Assembly: GCF_029910215.1 (NCBI RefSeq)
Contig: NZ_CP110395.1
Span: 1,922,001 to 1,986,000, forward strand
Source: Paraburkholderia sp. D15
GTDB taxonomy: Bacteria > Pseudomonadota > Gammaproteobacteria > Burkholderiales > Burkholderiaceae
Direction: 5' to 3'
Length of the DNA stretch: 64,000 nucleotides
The notes under the pieces are model-generated. The model saw only the letters and a list, made by a program, of their open reading frames with translations. It searched no databases and had not been told where the DNA came from. This document shows positions 17,658 to 26,418 of the stretch, one piece after another; position 1 is the first letter of the stretch; every line of letters starts with the position of its first letter. Both the position numbers and the translations under genes were made by a program.

Positions 17658-18440
17658 ATGACTGACGTAATTGAAGCAAAAGGCATAGTGATCGTGGCGA
17701 GCGCGTTCGGCATGGACGCGGTGCGCGCCGACGGCCATCTGAAGTGGGCACAGGCGAGCCGTCGCGCTGGTGCGGCGGGTTTCGAAGTGCGCCGCGAACT
17801 GTTCGCCGATGAAGCCGACGCCACGCCGATGCGTCTGCGTGAACTCGGCGCGCGGATTGCGGAGCTGGGACTGTGGTCCGTGTACTCGACGCCCGCGTCG
17901 CTGTACGCGCCCGACGGCACGCTCGACGCCGACGCGTTGCGCGCATCGATCGAGGAAGCGCTGGCGCTCGGCGCGCGCTTCGTGAAGCTGCAGCTCGGCG
18001 GCTTCGCGCGCGAAGCGAACGCGGCCGTGATCGCCGATCTGCTGCGCTGCGCGGCGGTGCGCCTCGTGGTCGAAAACGGTCAACTGGAGCAGGGCGGCTC
18101 GCTCGACCAGTTCGTCCGGCTGTTCGACGCGCTGGCACGCGAGGGTCACGCGGACGTGCTCGGCATGACCTTCGACATCGGCAACTGGGCATGGCGCGAG
18201 GTCGCGCCGCTCGCTGCCGCCGGGGCGCTCGCGGCGCACGTCGAGTACATCCATTGCAAGACGACGACGGGCGAGGGCGCGCGACGCTTTGCGGTCGCGC
18301 CGGCTGCCGGCGACGCGCAGTTCGCCGCGGTGCTGAACGCCTTGCCGCGCGATGTGCCGCGCGGCATCGAATTTCCGTTCGACGCGCGCCGCCTCGACGC
18401 CGACGCGGCGCATTACGTCGCGTGGCTGGCCGCCGCGTAA
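17658..18440 (+). CDS. kguE: KguE, sugar-phosphate isomerase/epimerase-like protein of ketogluconate locus
   Basis: 260 residues, an AP-endonuclease-2-like TIM barrel (xylose-isomerase-like). Segments include AAGFEVRRELF, ARFVKLQLGGF, RLVVENGQLEQGG, GMTFDIGNWAW and VEYIHCKTT, consistent with metal-binding Glu/Asp/His positions of the fold. In Pseudomonas, KguE belongs to the 2-ketogluconate operon, but its precise reaction is not established. ATG 17658 is the first start after the 24-bp operator. It is the first gene of kguE-K-T-D, although the 361-bp gap to kguK is filled by a tandem array. Confidence 0.8.
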   Translation: MTDVIEAKGIVIVASAFGMDAVRADGHLKWAQASRRAGAAGFEVRRELFADEADATPMRLRELGARIAELGLWSVYSTPASLYAPDGTLDADALRASIEEALALGARFVKLQLGGFAREANAAVIADLLRCAAVRLVVENGQLEQGGSLDQFVRLFDALAREGHADVLGMTFDIGNWAWREVAPLAAAGALAAHVEYIHCKTTTGEGARRFAVAPAAGDAQFAAVLNALPRDVPRGIEFPFDARRLDADAAHYVAWLAAA

Positions 18441-18801
18441 ATGCAGGTGAGCGCCGCGTGAATGGAACGTGAGTGGCACGTGAATGGCACCGCGCACGAG
18501 CGGCGCACGAGCGGCACACGAGCGGCACACGAGCGGCACACGAGCGGCACACGAGCGGCACACGAGCGGCACATGAACGGCACATGAACGGCACATGAAC
18601 GGCACATGAACGGCACATGAACGGCACATGAACGGCACATGAGCAACGCCCAGAACCTGAGAGAGCAGCAGAAAACACAGGCAGCGCAGCGCAGACCCGG
18701 CAGCGCCAACCCCAACCCAGGCCGGAGCGCGCGCATCACTCACTAAACCGCGCGCCGCCCCACCACCCCCAGCGCCCCCGAGCGAACCGCAGGAGCACAG
18801 C
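18441..18801. other. kguE-kguK intergenic gap, mostly tandem repeats
   Basis: 361 bp without a gene. It holds the 11-bp array (18458-18638) and then an A/C-rich stretch leading to a GCAGGAGCACAGC ribosome site before kguK. Open frames on the opposite strand here are produced by the repeat and are not credible genes. Confidence 0.7.
18458..18638. repeat. 11-bp tandem array, about 16 units
   Basis: Three degenerate units (GTGAATGGAAC type) are followed after a 5-bp break by one ACGAGCGGCGC, six ACGAGCGGCAC and six ATGAACGGCAC units. The array starts 18 bp after the kguE stop. The two homogeneous blocks indicate stepwise expansion. Because 11 is not a multiple of 3, the array leaves several frames open on the minus strand. 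Confidence 0.95.
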
Positions 18802-19905
18802 ATGAGCAGCACCGTCCACCCCGCACTCGACGTCGTCACCTATGGCGAGGCCATGGCCATGTTCGTGGCCGCCGAAACCGGTCCGCTCGCGGAAGTCGGA
18901 CAGTTCACGAAGCGCGTCGCCGGCGCCGATCTGAACGTGGCGATCGGCCTGTCGCGGCTCGGCTTCAAGGTGGGCTGGATGAGCCGCGTCGGCGCCGATT
19001 CGTTCGGCCAGTACGTGCGCGACACGTTGACGAAGGAAGGCATCGACCAGCGCCGCGTGAGCACCGACGAACGCTATCCGACCGGCTTTCAGCTGAAGTC
19101 GAAAAACGACGACGGCAGCGATCCGGCGATCGAGTATTTCCGCAGGGGATCGGCGGCGAGCCATCTGTCGCTGGCGGACTACGCGGCCGACTATGTGTTG
19201 AGCGCGCGCCATCTGCACCTGACCGGCGTCGCGCCCGCGATCTCCGCGAGTTCGCGCGAACTCGCGTTCCATCTTGCCCGCGAGATGCGCGCGGCCGGCA
19301 AGACGATCTCGTTCGATCCGAACCTGCGCCCGACGCTGTGGCCGTCGCGCGCCGCGATGGTCGAGGGGCTGAACGCGCTCGCCGCGCTGGCCGACTGGGT
19401 GCTGCCCGGCATCGGCGAAGGCGAGATCCTGACCGGCTACACGCAACCGGACGACATCGCGAAGTTCTATCTCGACCAGGGCGCGCGCGGTGTGATCATC
19501 AAGCTCGGCGCGCAGGGCGCGTACTTCCGTACCGCCGAAGATGCCGCCGTGATCCCCGGCGAACCAGTCGCCAAGGTGGTCGACACGGTCGGCGCGGGCG
19601 ACGGTTTCGCGGTCGGCGTGGTCAGCGCGCTGCTCGAAGGCCGTGCGTTGCCGCAGGCGGTCGCGCGCGGCAACCGGATCGGCGCGCTGGCGATCCAGGT
19701 GATCGGCGATTCGGAAGGCCTGCCGACCCGCGCCGAGCTGGACACGCTGGAACGCGCCGGCGAGCCGACGCAAACAGATAAAAACCCGCGCAAAGACACG
19801 CACGCCGACACGCACGACGACACGCACGCCGACACGCACGCCGACACGCACGCCGACACGCACGACGCGGCCGGCCACAACACCTCGGCCGCTAGCACAG
19901 CGTAA
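18802..19905 (+). CDS. kguK: 2-ketogluconate kinase (PfkB family)
   Basis: Phosphorylates 2-ketogluconate to its 6-phosphate. In the 367 residues the PfkB signature 1 region GADLNVAIGLSRLGFKVGWM is near 41-60. The anion-hole/catalytic signature DTVGAGDGFAVG is at 261-272, with D267 as the expected base. Segment SFDPNLRPTLW (170-180) resembles KdgK and KguK proteins. The core ends near residue 320. It is followed by an unusual tail of DTHA/DTHD units (332-354) encoded by a 12-bp tandem repeat. 2-keto-3-deoxygluconate kinase is the alternative name, but the neighbours favour KguK. Confidence 0.82.
   Translation: MSSTVHPALDVVTYGEAMAMFVAAETGPLAEVGQFTKRVAGADLNVAIGLSRLGFKVGWMSRVGADSFGQYVRDTLTKEGIDQRRVSTDERYPTGFQLKSKNDDGSDPAIEYFRRGSAASHLSLADYAADYVLSARHLHLTGVAPAISASSRELAFHLAREMRAAGKTISFDPNLRPTLWPSRAAMVEGLNALAALADWVLPGIGEGEILTGYTQPDDIAKFYLDQGARGVIIKLGAQGAYFRTAEDAAVIPGEPVAKVVDTVGAGDGFAVGVVSALLEGRALPQAVARGNRIGALAIQVIGDSEGLPTRAELDTLERAGEPTQTDKNPRKDTHADTHDDTHADTHADTHADTHDAAGHNTSAASTA
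19795..19863 (+). repeat. 12-bp tandem repeat encoding a DTHA tail
   Basis: Nearly six copies of GACACGCACGCC (variant GACACGCACGAC) lie in frame at the 3' end of kguK, giving repeated Asp-Thr-His-Ala/Asp. The unit is a multiple of three, so length change keeps the frame. Confidence 0.95.
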
Positions 19906-19962
19906 GCAGCCCGCGATCCATCCCAACCGAATTGATCCGCCAAGCCGTTCAAGGAGACACCC

Positions 19963-21255
19963 ATGACCACCTCATCGCTCGCGATTCGCCGTTGGTGGAC
20001 GATCATGCCGATCGTGTTCATCACGTACAGCCTCGCCTATCTGGACCGCGCGAACTTCGGTTTCGCGTCGGCGGCGGGCATCAACCAGGATCTCGGCATC
20101 AGCAAGGGGCTGTCGTCGCTGATCGGCGCGCTGTTCTTCCTCGGCTATTTCTTCTTCCAGATTCCCGGCGCGATCTACGCGGAACGCCGCAGCGTGAAGA
20201 AGCTCGTGTTCTGGAGCCTCGTGCTGTGGGGCGGCTGCGCGGCGCTGACCGGCATGGTCAGCAACATTGCGTCGCTGATGGTGATCCGCTTCGTGCTCGG
20301 CGTGGTCGAAGCCGCGGTGATGCCGGCCATGCTGATCTTCATCAGCAACTGGTTCACCAGGAGCGAGCGCTCGCGCGCCAACACCTTCCTGATTCTCGGC
20401 AACCCGGTGACGGTGCTGTGGATGTCGGTGGTGTCCGGCTATCTGGTGCATTCGTTCGGCTGGCGTCACATGTTCATCGCCGAGGGCGCGCCCGCGATCA
20501 TCTGGGCGGTGTGCTGGTGGTTCATCGTGCAGGACAAGCCGCAGCAGGTGTCGTGGCTCACCCAGCAGGAAAAGGACGAACTCGCGCAGACGCTGCGCGC
20601 CGAGCAGGCCGCGATCAAACCGGTGCGCAATTACGGCGAGGCGTTCCGCACGCCCGCGGTGATCAAGCTGTGCGCGCAATATTTCTGCTGGAGCATCGGC
20701 GTGTACGGTTTCGTGCTGTGGCTGCCGTCGATCCTGAAGAACGGTTCGTCGCTCGGCATGGTCGAGACCGGCTGGCTGTCGGCGCTGCCGTATCTGGCCG
20801 CGACCATCGCGATGCTTGCAGCTTCGTGGGCATCGGATAAACTCAACCGCCGCAAAGCGTTCGTCTGGCCGTTTCTGCTGGTCGGCGCGGTCGCGTTCGC
20901 GGCGTCTTACGCGCTCGGCTCCACGCATTTCTGGCTCTCGTACGCGTTGCTGGTGATCGCCGGCGGCGCGATGTACGCGCCCTACGGGCCGTTCTTCGCG
21001 ATCGTGCCGGAACTGCTGCCGAAGAACGTCGCCGGCGGCGCGATGGCGCTGATCAACAGCATGGGCGCGCTCGGTTCGTTCGTCGGCTCGTACGTGGTCG
21101 GCTATCTGAACGGCGCGACCGGTTCGCCCGCGGCGTCGTATGCATTCATGAGCGTGGCGCTGGTCGCCGCCGTAATCCTCACGCTGATCGTCAAGCCGCA
21201 GACGCCGGCGTCGAACAACGCGGCTTCGCTCGCCACACCGTTGCAAGGAAAATAA
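19963..21255 (+). CDS. kguT: 2-ketogluconate MFS transporter
   Basis: 430-residue major-facilitator protein of the anion:cation symporter (ACS) group, with 12 predicted membrane segments. The N-terminal YLDRANFGFASA segment and the FFQIPGAIYAERRSVKKLVFW loop, with its conserved basic pattern, are typical of hexuronate/ketogluconate carriers. It imports 2-ketogluconate across the inner membrane, inferred from the locus. AAGGAGA precedes ATG 19963. It lies 57 bp after kguK and 4 bp before kguD, so it is co-transcribed with them. Confidence 0.85.
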   Translation: MTTSSLAIRRWWTIMPIVFITYSLAYLDRANFGFASAAGINQDLGISKGLSSLIGALFFLGYFFFQIPGAIYAERRSVKKLVFWSLVLWGGCAALTGMVSNIASLMVIRFVLGVVEAAVMPAMLIFISNWFTRSERSRANTFLILGNPVTVLWMSVVSGYLVHSFGWRHMFIAEGAPAIIWAVCWWFIVQDKPQQVSWLTQQEKDELAQTLRAEQAAIKPVRNYGEAFRTPAVIKLCAQYFCWSIGVYGFVLWLPSILKNGSSLGMVETGWLSALPYLAATIAMLAASWASDKLNRRKAFVWPFLLVGAVAFAASYALGSTHFWLSYALLVIAGGAMYAPYGPFFAIVPELLPKNVAGGAMALINSMGALGSFVGSYVVGYLNGATGSPAASYAFMSVALVAAVILTLIVKPQTPASNNAASLATPLQGK

Positions 21256-21259
21256 GCTG

Positions 21260-22243
21260 ATGAAGAAGATCGTCGCCTGGAAAACGCTGCCCGAGGATGT
21301 GCTCGCGTATCTGCAACAGCATGCGCAGGTCGTGCAGGTCGACCCCGCAGGGCACGCAGGGCACGAGGCGTTCGTCGCCGCGTTGCAGGACGCGGACGGC
21401 GGCATCGGTTCGAGCGTGAAGATCACCCCGTCGATGCTCGAAGGCGCGACGCGGCTCAAGGCGCTGTCCACCATTTCGGTGGGCTTCGATCAGTTCGACG
21501 TCGACGATCTCACGCGCCGCGGCATCGTGCTCGCGCATACGCCGGACGTGCTGACCGAATCCACCGCCGACACGGTGTTCTCGCTGATCCTCGCGTCGGC
21601 GCGGCGGGTGGTGGAACTCGCGGACTGGGTGAAGGCGGGCGAGTGGCGGCACAGCATCGGGCCGGCGCAGTTCGGCGTCGACGTGCAGGGCAAGACGCTC
21701 GGCATCGTCGGGCTGGGACGCATCGGCGGCGCGGTCGCGCGGCGCGCGGCGCTCGGCTTCAACATGAAGGTGCTGTACACGAACCGCAGCGCCAATCCGC
21801 ACGCCGAACAGGCCTATGGCGCGCGGCGTGTCGAGCTGGCCGAACTGCTGGCGAGCGCGGATTTCGTATGCCTGCAAGTGCCGCTCACGCCCGAGACGAA
21901 GCATCTGATCGGCGCGGCCGAACTCAAGGCGATGAAGCCCGGCGCGATCCTGATCAACGCATCGCGCGGCGCGACCGTCGACGAAGCCGCGCTGATCGAC
22001 GCGCTGCGCAACGGCACGATTCGCGGCGCCGGACTCGACGTGTTCGAGACCGAACCGCTGCCGGCCGATTCGCCGCTGCTGACGCTGTCGAACGTGGTGG
22101 CACTGCCGCATATCGGCTCGGCCACGCACGAGACCCGTCACGCGATGGCGCGCAACGCGGCGGAAAATCTGGTCGCCGCGCTGGATGGCACGCTCGCGGT
22201 GAACATCGTCAATCGCGACGTGTTGGGCGGGCGGGGGCAGTGA
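21260..22243 (+). CDS. kguD: 2-ketogluconate-6-phosphate reductase (D-2-hydroxyacid dehydrogenase family)
   Basis: 327 residues, the length of KguD/GhrB enzymes. It reduces 6-phospho-2-ketogluconate to 6-phosphogluconate with NAD(P)H. The Rossmann motif is GIVGLGRIGGAVARRA (about 149-164). The catalytic Arg, Glu and His are in INASRGATVDE, DVFETEPLP and LPHIGSATHETR respectively. It starts 4 bp after the kguT stop, overlapping the latter's ribosome-site region, hence a tight operon. General glyoxylate/hydroxypyruvate reductase (GhrB) would be the alternative outside this context. Confidence 0.85.
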   Translation: MKKIVAWKTLPEDVLAYLQQHAQVVQVDPAGHAGHEAFVAALQDADGGIGSSVKITPSMLEGATRLKALSTISVGFDQFDVDDLTRRGIVLAHTPDVLTESTADTVFSLILASARRVVELADWVKAGEWRHSIGPAQFGVDVQGKTLGIVGLGRIGGAVARRAALGFNMKVLYTNRSANPHAEQAYGARRVELAELLASADFVCLQVPLTPETKHLIGAAELKAMKPGAILINASRGATVDEAALIDALRNGTIRGAGLDVFETEPLPADSPLLTLSNVVALPHIGSATHETRHAMARNAAENLVAALDGTLAVNIVNRDVLGGRGQ

Positions 22244-22277
22244 GACGAGTTATGCGACACGCTATCCATTGCGGCGC

Positions 22278-22421
22278 GAAGTTGAGCGCGGAGTTGGGCG
22301 CGATGTTGGCCCCGGAGTTGCCGCCGATGTTGACCGCGAGGTTGGCCATGAAGTTGGCCATGAAGTCGGCCATGAAGTTGGCCGTGAAATCGGGCACGGC
22401 ATCGGTCGCGGCATTGGCCGC
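22278..22421. repeat. 12-bp tandem array, 12 units, before ptxS
   Basis: Twelve contiguous degenerate units (GAAGTTGGCCAT type) end 10 bp before the ptxS ATG. The array is in frame with ptxS and would read as a V-G-H-E-type four-residue repeat if translation started at TTG 22269. Its middle three copies are nearly identical. Confidence 0.9.
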
Positions 22422-22430
22422 GAGGCACCC

Positions 22431-23531
22431 ATGAGCACGCCGCCAATCACCACCCCGCGCCGTGCCACGATCACCGACGTCGCGCGCGAAGCCGGCACCG
22501 GCAAGACCAGCATCTCACGCTATCTGAACGGCGAGACGAGCGTGCTGTCGCCCGAGCTGCGCGCGCGCATCGAGGCCGCGATCGCGCGGCTCGACTATCA
22601 GCCGAACCAGATGGCGCGTGGGCTCAAGCGCGGCCGTAACCGCCTGATCGGCATGCTGGTCGCGGACCTGACCAATCCGTACACGGTCGAGGTGCTGCAA
22701 GGCGTGGAAGCCGCCTGTCACGCGCTCGGCCTGATGCCGCTGATCTGTCATGCGGCCAACGAAGTCGAGATGGAGCGGCGCTACCTGCAACTGCTGACCA
22801 CGTATCGCGTGGAAGGCGTGATCGTGAACGCGCTCGGCGTGCGTGAGGAAACCTTGCGGCCGGTCGGCGGCGGCGGCATTCCCGCCGTGCTGGTCGACCG
22901 TTCGGTGCAGGGACTCGCCGCCGATATCGTCGGGCTGGACAATCATGGCGCCGCCGAACTTGCCACGCGGCATCTGCTGGACAGCGGTTTCGACGACATC
23001 TGGTTCGTCGTGCAGCCGTTCGAGGCGGTCAGTTCGCGGCAGCAGCGCGAGACGGCGTTTCGCGAGGCCATGCGCGTGCATGGCGGGCAGGCGGGTGAAG
23101 ATAAGGCTAAGGACGCGGCGCGGGGTCACACGCTGGTGCTCGATCTCGCGGACGACGTCGAGGTCGAGCGCGCGCTCGCCGAACTGGACCGCGTGATCGA
23201 CGCGAATCATGCGGACGCCACGACCGCCACGACCGCACCCGCGGCCCGCCGCGTCGCGCTCTTCGCCGCCAACGCGCCCGTCGCGCTGCGTCTCGCGCTG
23301 CACTTCAAGGCCCGCCACGGCGCCGGCTGGCAAAGCCGCGTCGCGCTACTTTCCATCGACGACCCCGACTGGGCCGAACTCACCGGCATCACGACGATCC
23401 GCCAGCCGACCTACGAGATCGGCTATCGCGCGGTCGAGTTCCTGCACGAACGCATCGAAGGCACGCAGACGGCGGTGCGCGACTGTCTGCTGCCGGGCGA
23501 ATTGATCGTTCGCGCGTCAACTTCGCGCTGA
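22431..23531 (+). CDS. ptxS: PtxS, LacI-family repressor of ketogluconate genes
   Basis: 366 residues. The LacI HTH near residues 13-35 reads TITDVAREAGTGKTSISRYLNG. The hinge helix region is DYQPNQMARGLKRGRNRLIG, followed by a periplasmic-binding-protein-like sensor domain. The family effector is 2-ketogluconate. A low-complexity Asp/Ala/Thr-rich insertion near residues 262-275 is unusual. ATG 22431 has GAGG 6 nt upstream. The frame extends upstream through the 12-bp array to TTG 22269, giving a possible repetitive N-terminal extension. The operator at 17603 is its expected target. Confidence 0.85.
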   Translation: MSTPPITTPRRATITDVAREAGTGKTSISRYLNGETSVLSPELRARIEAAIARLDYQPNQMARGLKRGRNRLIGMLVADLTNPYTVEVLQGVEAACHALGLMPLICHAANEVEMERRYLQLLTTYRVEGVIVNALGVREETLRPVGGGGIPAVLVDRSVQGLAADIVGLDNHGAAELATRHLLDSGFDDIWFVVQPFEAVSSRQQRETAFREAMRVHGGQAGEDKAKDAARGHTLVLDLADDVEVERALAELDRVIDANHADATTATTAPAARRVALFAANAPVALRLALHFKARHGAGWQSRVALLSIDDPDWAELTGITTIRQPTYEIGYRAVEFLHERIEGTQTAVRDCLLPGELIVRASTSR

Positions 23532-23591
23532 TCTGCGATCATTCGGGCTGCGGCGCGCAGCGGGTGCGCGCCGGTCATTGCAAGGACACTC

Positions 23592-24476
23592 ATGGTTGTA
23601 GCACCGCTTACCCTCTCCAGCCTCGCGCTCGCGACGCTGCTGGTCGCCGCCTTACCTTTCCTGATCTATCGCCGTCTGCGCCGGCCGCTCGCGCTCAATC
23701 CGCGCGACGCGATTACCGGCATCGCCATCTTCGCGCTGTTCGCGATGGTGATCGAACGCGCGTTGAACGACTATGTGCTGCACCGGAACGCGGCGACCGC
23801 GGCCTTTCTGTCGAATCCGCTCGCCTTCGTCGTGTATGGCGCGCTGGCCGCGGGCATCTGCGAGGAAGTGGGGCGGTTCATCGGCATGCGCCTGCTGCTC
23901 AAGCGGCAGTTGGCGAGGGCGGCGTCAGGGGTGGCGGGTGCGTCAGGTGCGGGTAGGCGCGCAGGCGCCGCGCCGGCGGGCTCGACGGCATCGCCAGCCT
24001 CGTCCGCACGTAGCGGCGACGGCACGGCGCTGACCTACGGCCTCGGTCATGGCGGCGCGGAAACGTGGCTGGTCGGCGTGCTGGTGCAGATTCAGTGGAT
24101 CGCCTTCGCGGTGTTCGAAAACCGCGGCGAGCTGGATGGCTACCTGAGCAATCTGCCGACCGATGCGGTGATGCGCATCCACCTTATTCTCGCCAGCCTG
24201 ACGCCGCAGACGGCCGGCATTTTCGCGCTGGAACGGATCGCCGCGCTGGTGTTCCAGATCGGTCTGTCGGTGCTGATGTGGCGCGGCGTGCGCGCGGGCT
24301 GGCGCGGCATCCTGCCGCTCGCGATCCTGCTGCACGCGCTGGTGGACGTGCCGGCCGCGCTGTTTCAGGCGGAACTGGTGCCGCTCGCGGCGGTGGACGG
24401 CGTCTATGCGCTGGGCGCGTTGATCGTCGCCGGGTTGCTGGTGCGGACTTTCCGGCGTCAGACCGCGGCGGCCTGA
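23592..24476 (+). CDS. YhfC-family intramembrane metalloprotease-like protein
   Basis: 294-residue polytopic membrane protein. The key motifs of the YhfC/CPBP-like glutamic intramembrane proteases are visible: ICEEVGRFIGMRLL (Glu-Glu pair, about 89-102), GLGHGGAETWLVGV (His and Glu, about 149-162) and ILLHALVDVPAAL (His, Asp). A 40-residue Ala/Gly/Ser-rich loop interrupts the second and third segments. Substrate and role are unknown. It lies 60 bp after ptxS on the same strand but seems functionally separate from it. Confidence 0.8.
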   Translation: MVVAPLTLSSLALATLLVAALPFLIYRRLRRPLALNPRDAITGIAIFALFAMVIERALNDYVLHRNAATAAFLSNPLAFVVYGALAAGICEEVGRFIGMRLLLKRQLARAASGVAGASGAGRRAGAAPAGSTASPASSARSGDGTALTYGLGHGGAETWLVGVLVQIQWIAFAVFENRGELDGYLSNLPTDAVMRIHLILASLTPQTAGIFALERIAALVFQIGLSVLMWRGVRAGWRGILPLAILLHALVDVPAALFQAELVPLAAVDGVYALGALIVAGLLVRTFRRQTAAA

Positions 24477-24610
24477 AGCCGGAGGCGGCGTTGCCGGCGT
24501 GCGGGATTGCCGGTGATGCGACGCTTCGATCGCTCAATCCAGTCGCCGGCTCGTTTCGTTTAAACCCGCGAGCCGGCTCATCAGAAACGAACCCTGTCCG
24601 GACCCTTCCC

Positions 24611-24976
24611 ATGGAAGCTTACCAATACGACTGCGCGAGTCCCGAGTTCGAGGAACTGGCGCGCGTCATCAGCGATCTGTTTCCCGAGCAGACGCAGTTC
24701 ATCCAGCGCGCGGCCGAAGACGGCACGCCGACGCTGGCGATTCACTGGGTGGCGATGCGTTTCGGTTCGACCGCGAGGCGCATCGTGATGACCGTGGCGA
24801 TCGCCCCGGCGGCGCTGGCGCGTTATCTTGCGTTGCCCGCGCGTTTGCGCGGCCGCAGCTTCGCGATTTTGCGCGCGTATGTCGAGGCGAGCATCGGCTC
24901 GCTCGAAGAGCAGTATGCGAATGGCGAAGCGGTGCCGCGCGAGGTGACGGTCGATCTGGGCGACGAGTTCGCCTGA
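24611..24976 (+). CDS. Conserved hypothetical protein (possibly DUF3022)
   Basis: 121 residues, compact and without signal or membrane segments. It has an acidic N-terminus (YDCASPEFEELARVISDLFPEQTQFIQ) and a central RRIVMTVAIAP strand, ending in an acidic tail. The layout reminds me of small Burkholderia DUF3022 proteins, but this is a weak memory-based match. ATG 24611 is weakly supported by nearby pyrimidine-rich sequence; an upstream open frame overlaps the protease gene and is not credible. Confidence 0.6.
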   Translation: MEAYQYDCASPEFEELARVISDLFPEQTQFIQRAAEDGTPTLAIHWVAMRFGSTARRIVMTVAIAPAALARYLALPARLRGRSFAILRAYVEASIGSLEEQYANGEAVPREVTVDLGDEFA

Positions 24977-25028
24977 GGCCGAACCCTGGGCCCTGGCTCG
25001 TGGAGCTTGGACCCTCGACCGCTGCGAG

Positions 25029-25463
25029 TCAGTCGGCGAGGCGATAAACCTTGGCGAAGCGCGCGGCCTGCACCACACCGTAATCGCCGGGCGCGTACTG
25101 CATGATCCAGTCGCCGGCGCTGCCGCGCAGCACGTCGCCGTCGGCGGAACGCGCGAGCGAGAAGGCTTCGTTCATCTGCTTCGCCAGCACGACCGCCGGA
25201 CGATTGCGATAGGCGCCCGCCACGCCGTGGACGAGCGCGGCATCGGCGGGCAGGTATTTGGCGTCGAAGCGTTCACGGGACACGACCCAACGGTCGCCGG
25301 TCGAGCCGGTGATCAGCGCGTCGCCGGGCAGATAGCGGTTCGGGCCTTCGAGGCTCATCAGTTCGCCTTCGACGGCGGCGAATTCGACGTGCACGGTTTC
25401 GTCCTTGACGACGCGTCGCGCGTGCGGATCTTGACTCAGATCGAGATTGTTCAGTTCGGTCAT
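25029..25463 (-). CDS. PGDYG-domain protein
   Basis: 144 residues. It carries a double copy of the P-G-D theme, with RYLPGDALITG and, near the end, the diagnostic YAPGDYGVVQAARFAKVYR of the PGDYG family. The function of this family is unknown. No signal peptide. It converges with the gene ending at 24976 with a 52-bp gap. The upstream 25464-25710 holds short degenerate GGATCGTG-type repeats and no further gene. Confidence 0.75.
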   Translation of the reverse strand: MTELNNLDLSQDPHARRVVKDETVHVEFAAVEGELMSLEGPNRYLPGDALITGSTGDRWVVSRERFDAKYLPADAALVHGVAGAYRNRPAVVLAKQMNEAFSLARSADGDVLRGSAGDWIMQYAPGDYGVVQAARFAKVYRLAD

Positions 25464-25710
25464 GAAGCGGGCAGGGAAGAAGGAATCGAGGAATCGACGA
25501 CGGCATTCGACCTGGACATCGGGCGATGCGGTCCGGATCGTGGATCGCGGGTCGCGGATCGTAGGTCGTGCCGCCGAATGCCCGCATCATGCCAGATGCA
25601 TCCAGCGCATGGTTTCTTTTGCGTCGGGCCGGCGAATCGGGCGCAAAAAAAACCGCGCGGCACACGCTCGAAGCGTGCACCGCGCGGCGGTGTCCTACCG
25701 GCGAACCCGC

Positions 25711-26220
25711 TTACTGCGCGGCGGCGTCGCTGGCCGGCGCGGCCTTGCCGCCCTTGCCCTTGCCGTGGTGACGCGGACCGCCGTTCGGGCCGCCCGGCTG
25801 ATGGAAGGTCACATCGGCCAGTTTCTTCTGCTCCGGCGAGAAGCTGCTATACAGCGGATCGAACGCATCGACCAGCTTCTTCATGCCGTCCGCATGCGCT
25901 TGCGCGATCGCGGCGTATTGCTTCATGTCGTCGATCGCGGACAGGTTGCCTGCGGCCTTGCGTTGCTGGAACAGTTGGCCCATGGTTTCGCCGTTGCCGC
26001 GCATCACGTCGGCGAACGCGTTCCACTGCGATTCCTGCGCCGAGGTGATCTTCAGCTGCGAGTGCAGGTAAGCGATCCGGTCTTCGACATTGCGCTCGTG
26101 GCCGGCCTTGGCGGCGGGTGCTGCCATGGCGCCCGCCGGGGCCGATGCCGGCGCCGGGGTTTGTGCGAATGCGCCGCTCATGGCGACGGCGGTGGCCAGC
26201 AATACCAGTGCTTTTTTCAT
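25711..26220 (-). CDS. Periplasmic Spy/CpxP-like (LTXXQ motif) protein
   Basis: 169 residues with a clear Sec signal (MKKALVLLATAVAMSGAFAQ, cleavage after about 19). The helical mature part has HSQLKITSAQESQWNAFADVMRGN, matching the LTxxQ repeat of the Spy/CpxP family, then SFSPEQKKLAD. A His/Gly/Lys-rich tail (PNGGPRHHGKGKGGK) could bind metal. Family members are envelope-stress chaperones or metal sensors. AGGAG lies 5 nt before ATG 26220. It is divergent from the LysR gene at 26419. Confidence 0.8.
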   Translation of the reverse strand: MKKALVLLATAVAMSGAFAQTPAPASAPAGAMAAPAAKAGHERNVEDRIAYLHSQLKITSAQESQWNAFADVMRGNGETMGQLFQQRKAAGNLSAIDDMKQYAAIAQAHADGMKKLVDAFDPLYSSFSPEQKKLADVTFHQPGGPNGGPRHHGKGKGGKAAPASDAAAQ

Positions 26221-26418
26221 CGATACTCCTGATGTCTGTTCGAATTGGGACAAGGCGCGTGTGACGAGCGGCTCACTGCGTGTCGATACGATGACACGCG
26301 GCGGCCGGTTGCCCATCATGCCGTCGGCGCTATTAGTAACACGATATGCCGGCCTTGCGCTGCTAATGCGACAAACGCTTACAACCGAAACCAACAGGAA
26401 ATAGCGAGGACAGAGCGG

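Noticed and set aside
18458..18638. CRISPR array
   Set aside because: Units are 11 bp and contiguous, with no spacers and no cas genes.
16357..18678. Minus-strand frame with repeated Cys-Arg-Ser-Cys-Ala units, looking like a repeat protein
   Set aside because: The repeats are the 11-bp DNA array read in a shifting frame. The rest is antisense to LysR and kguE. No ribosome site.
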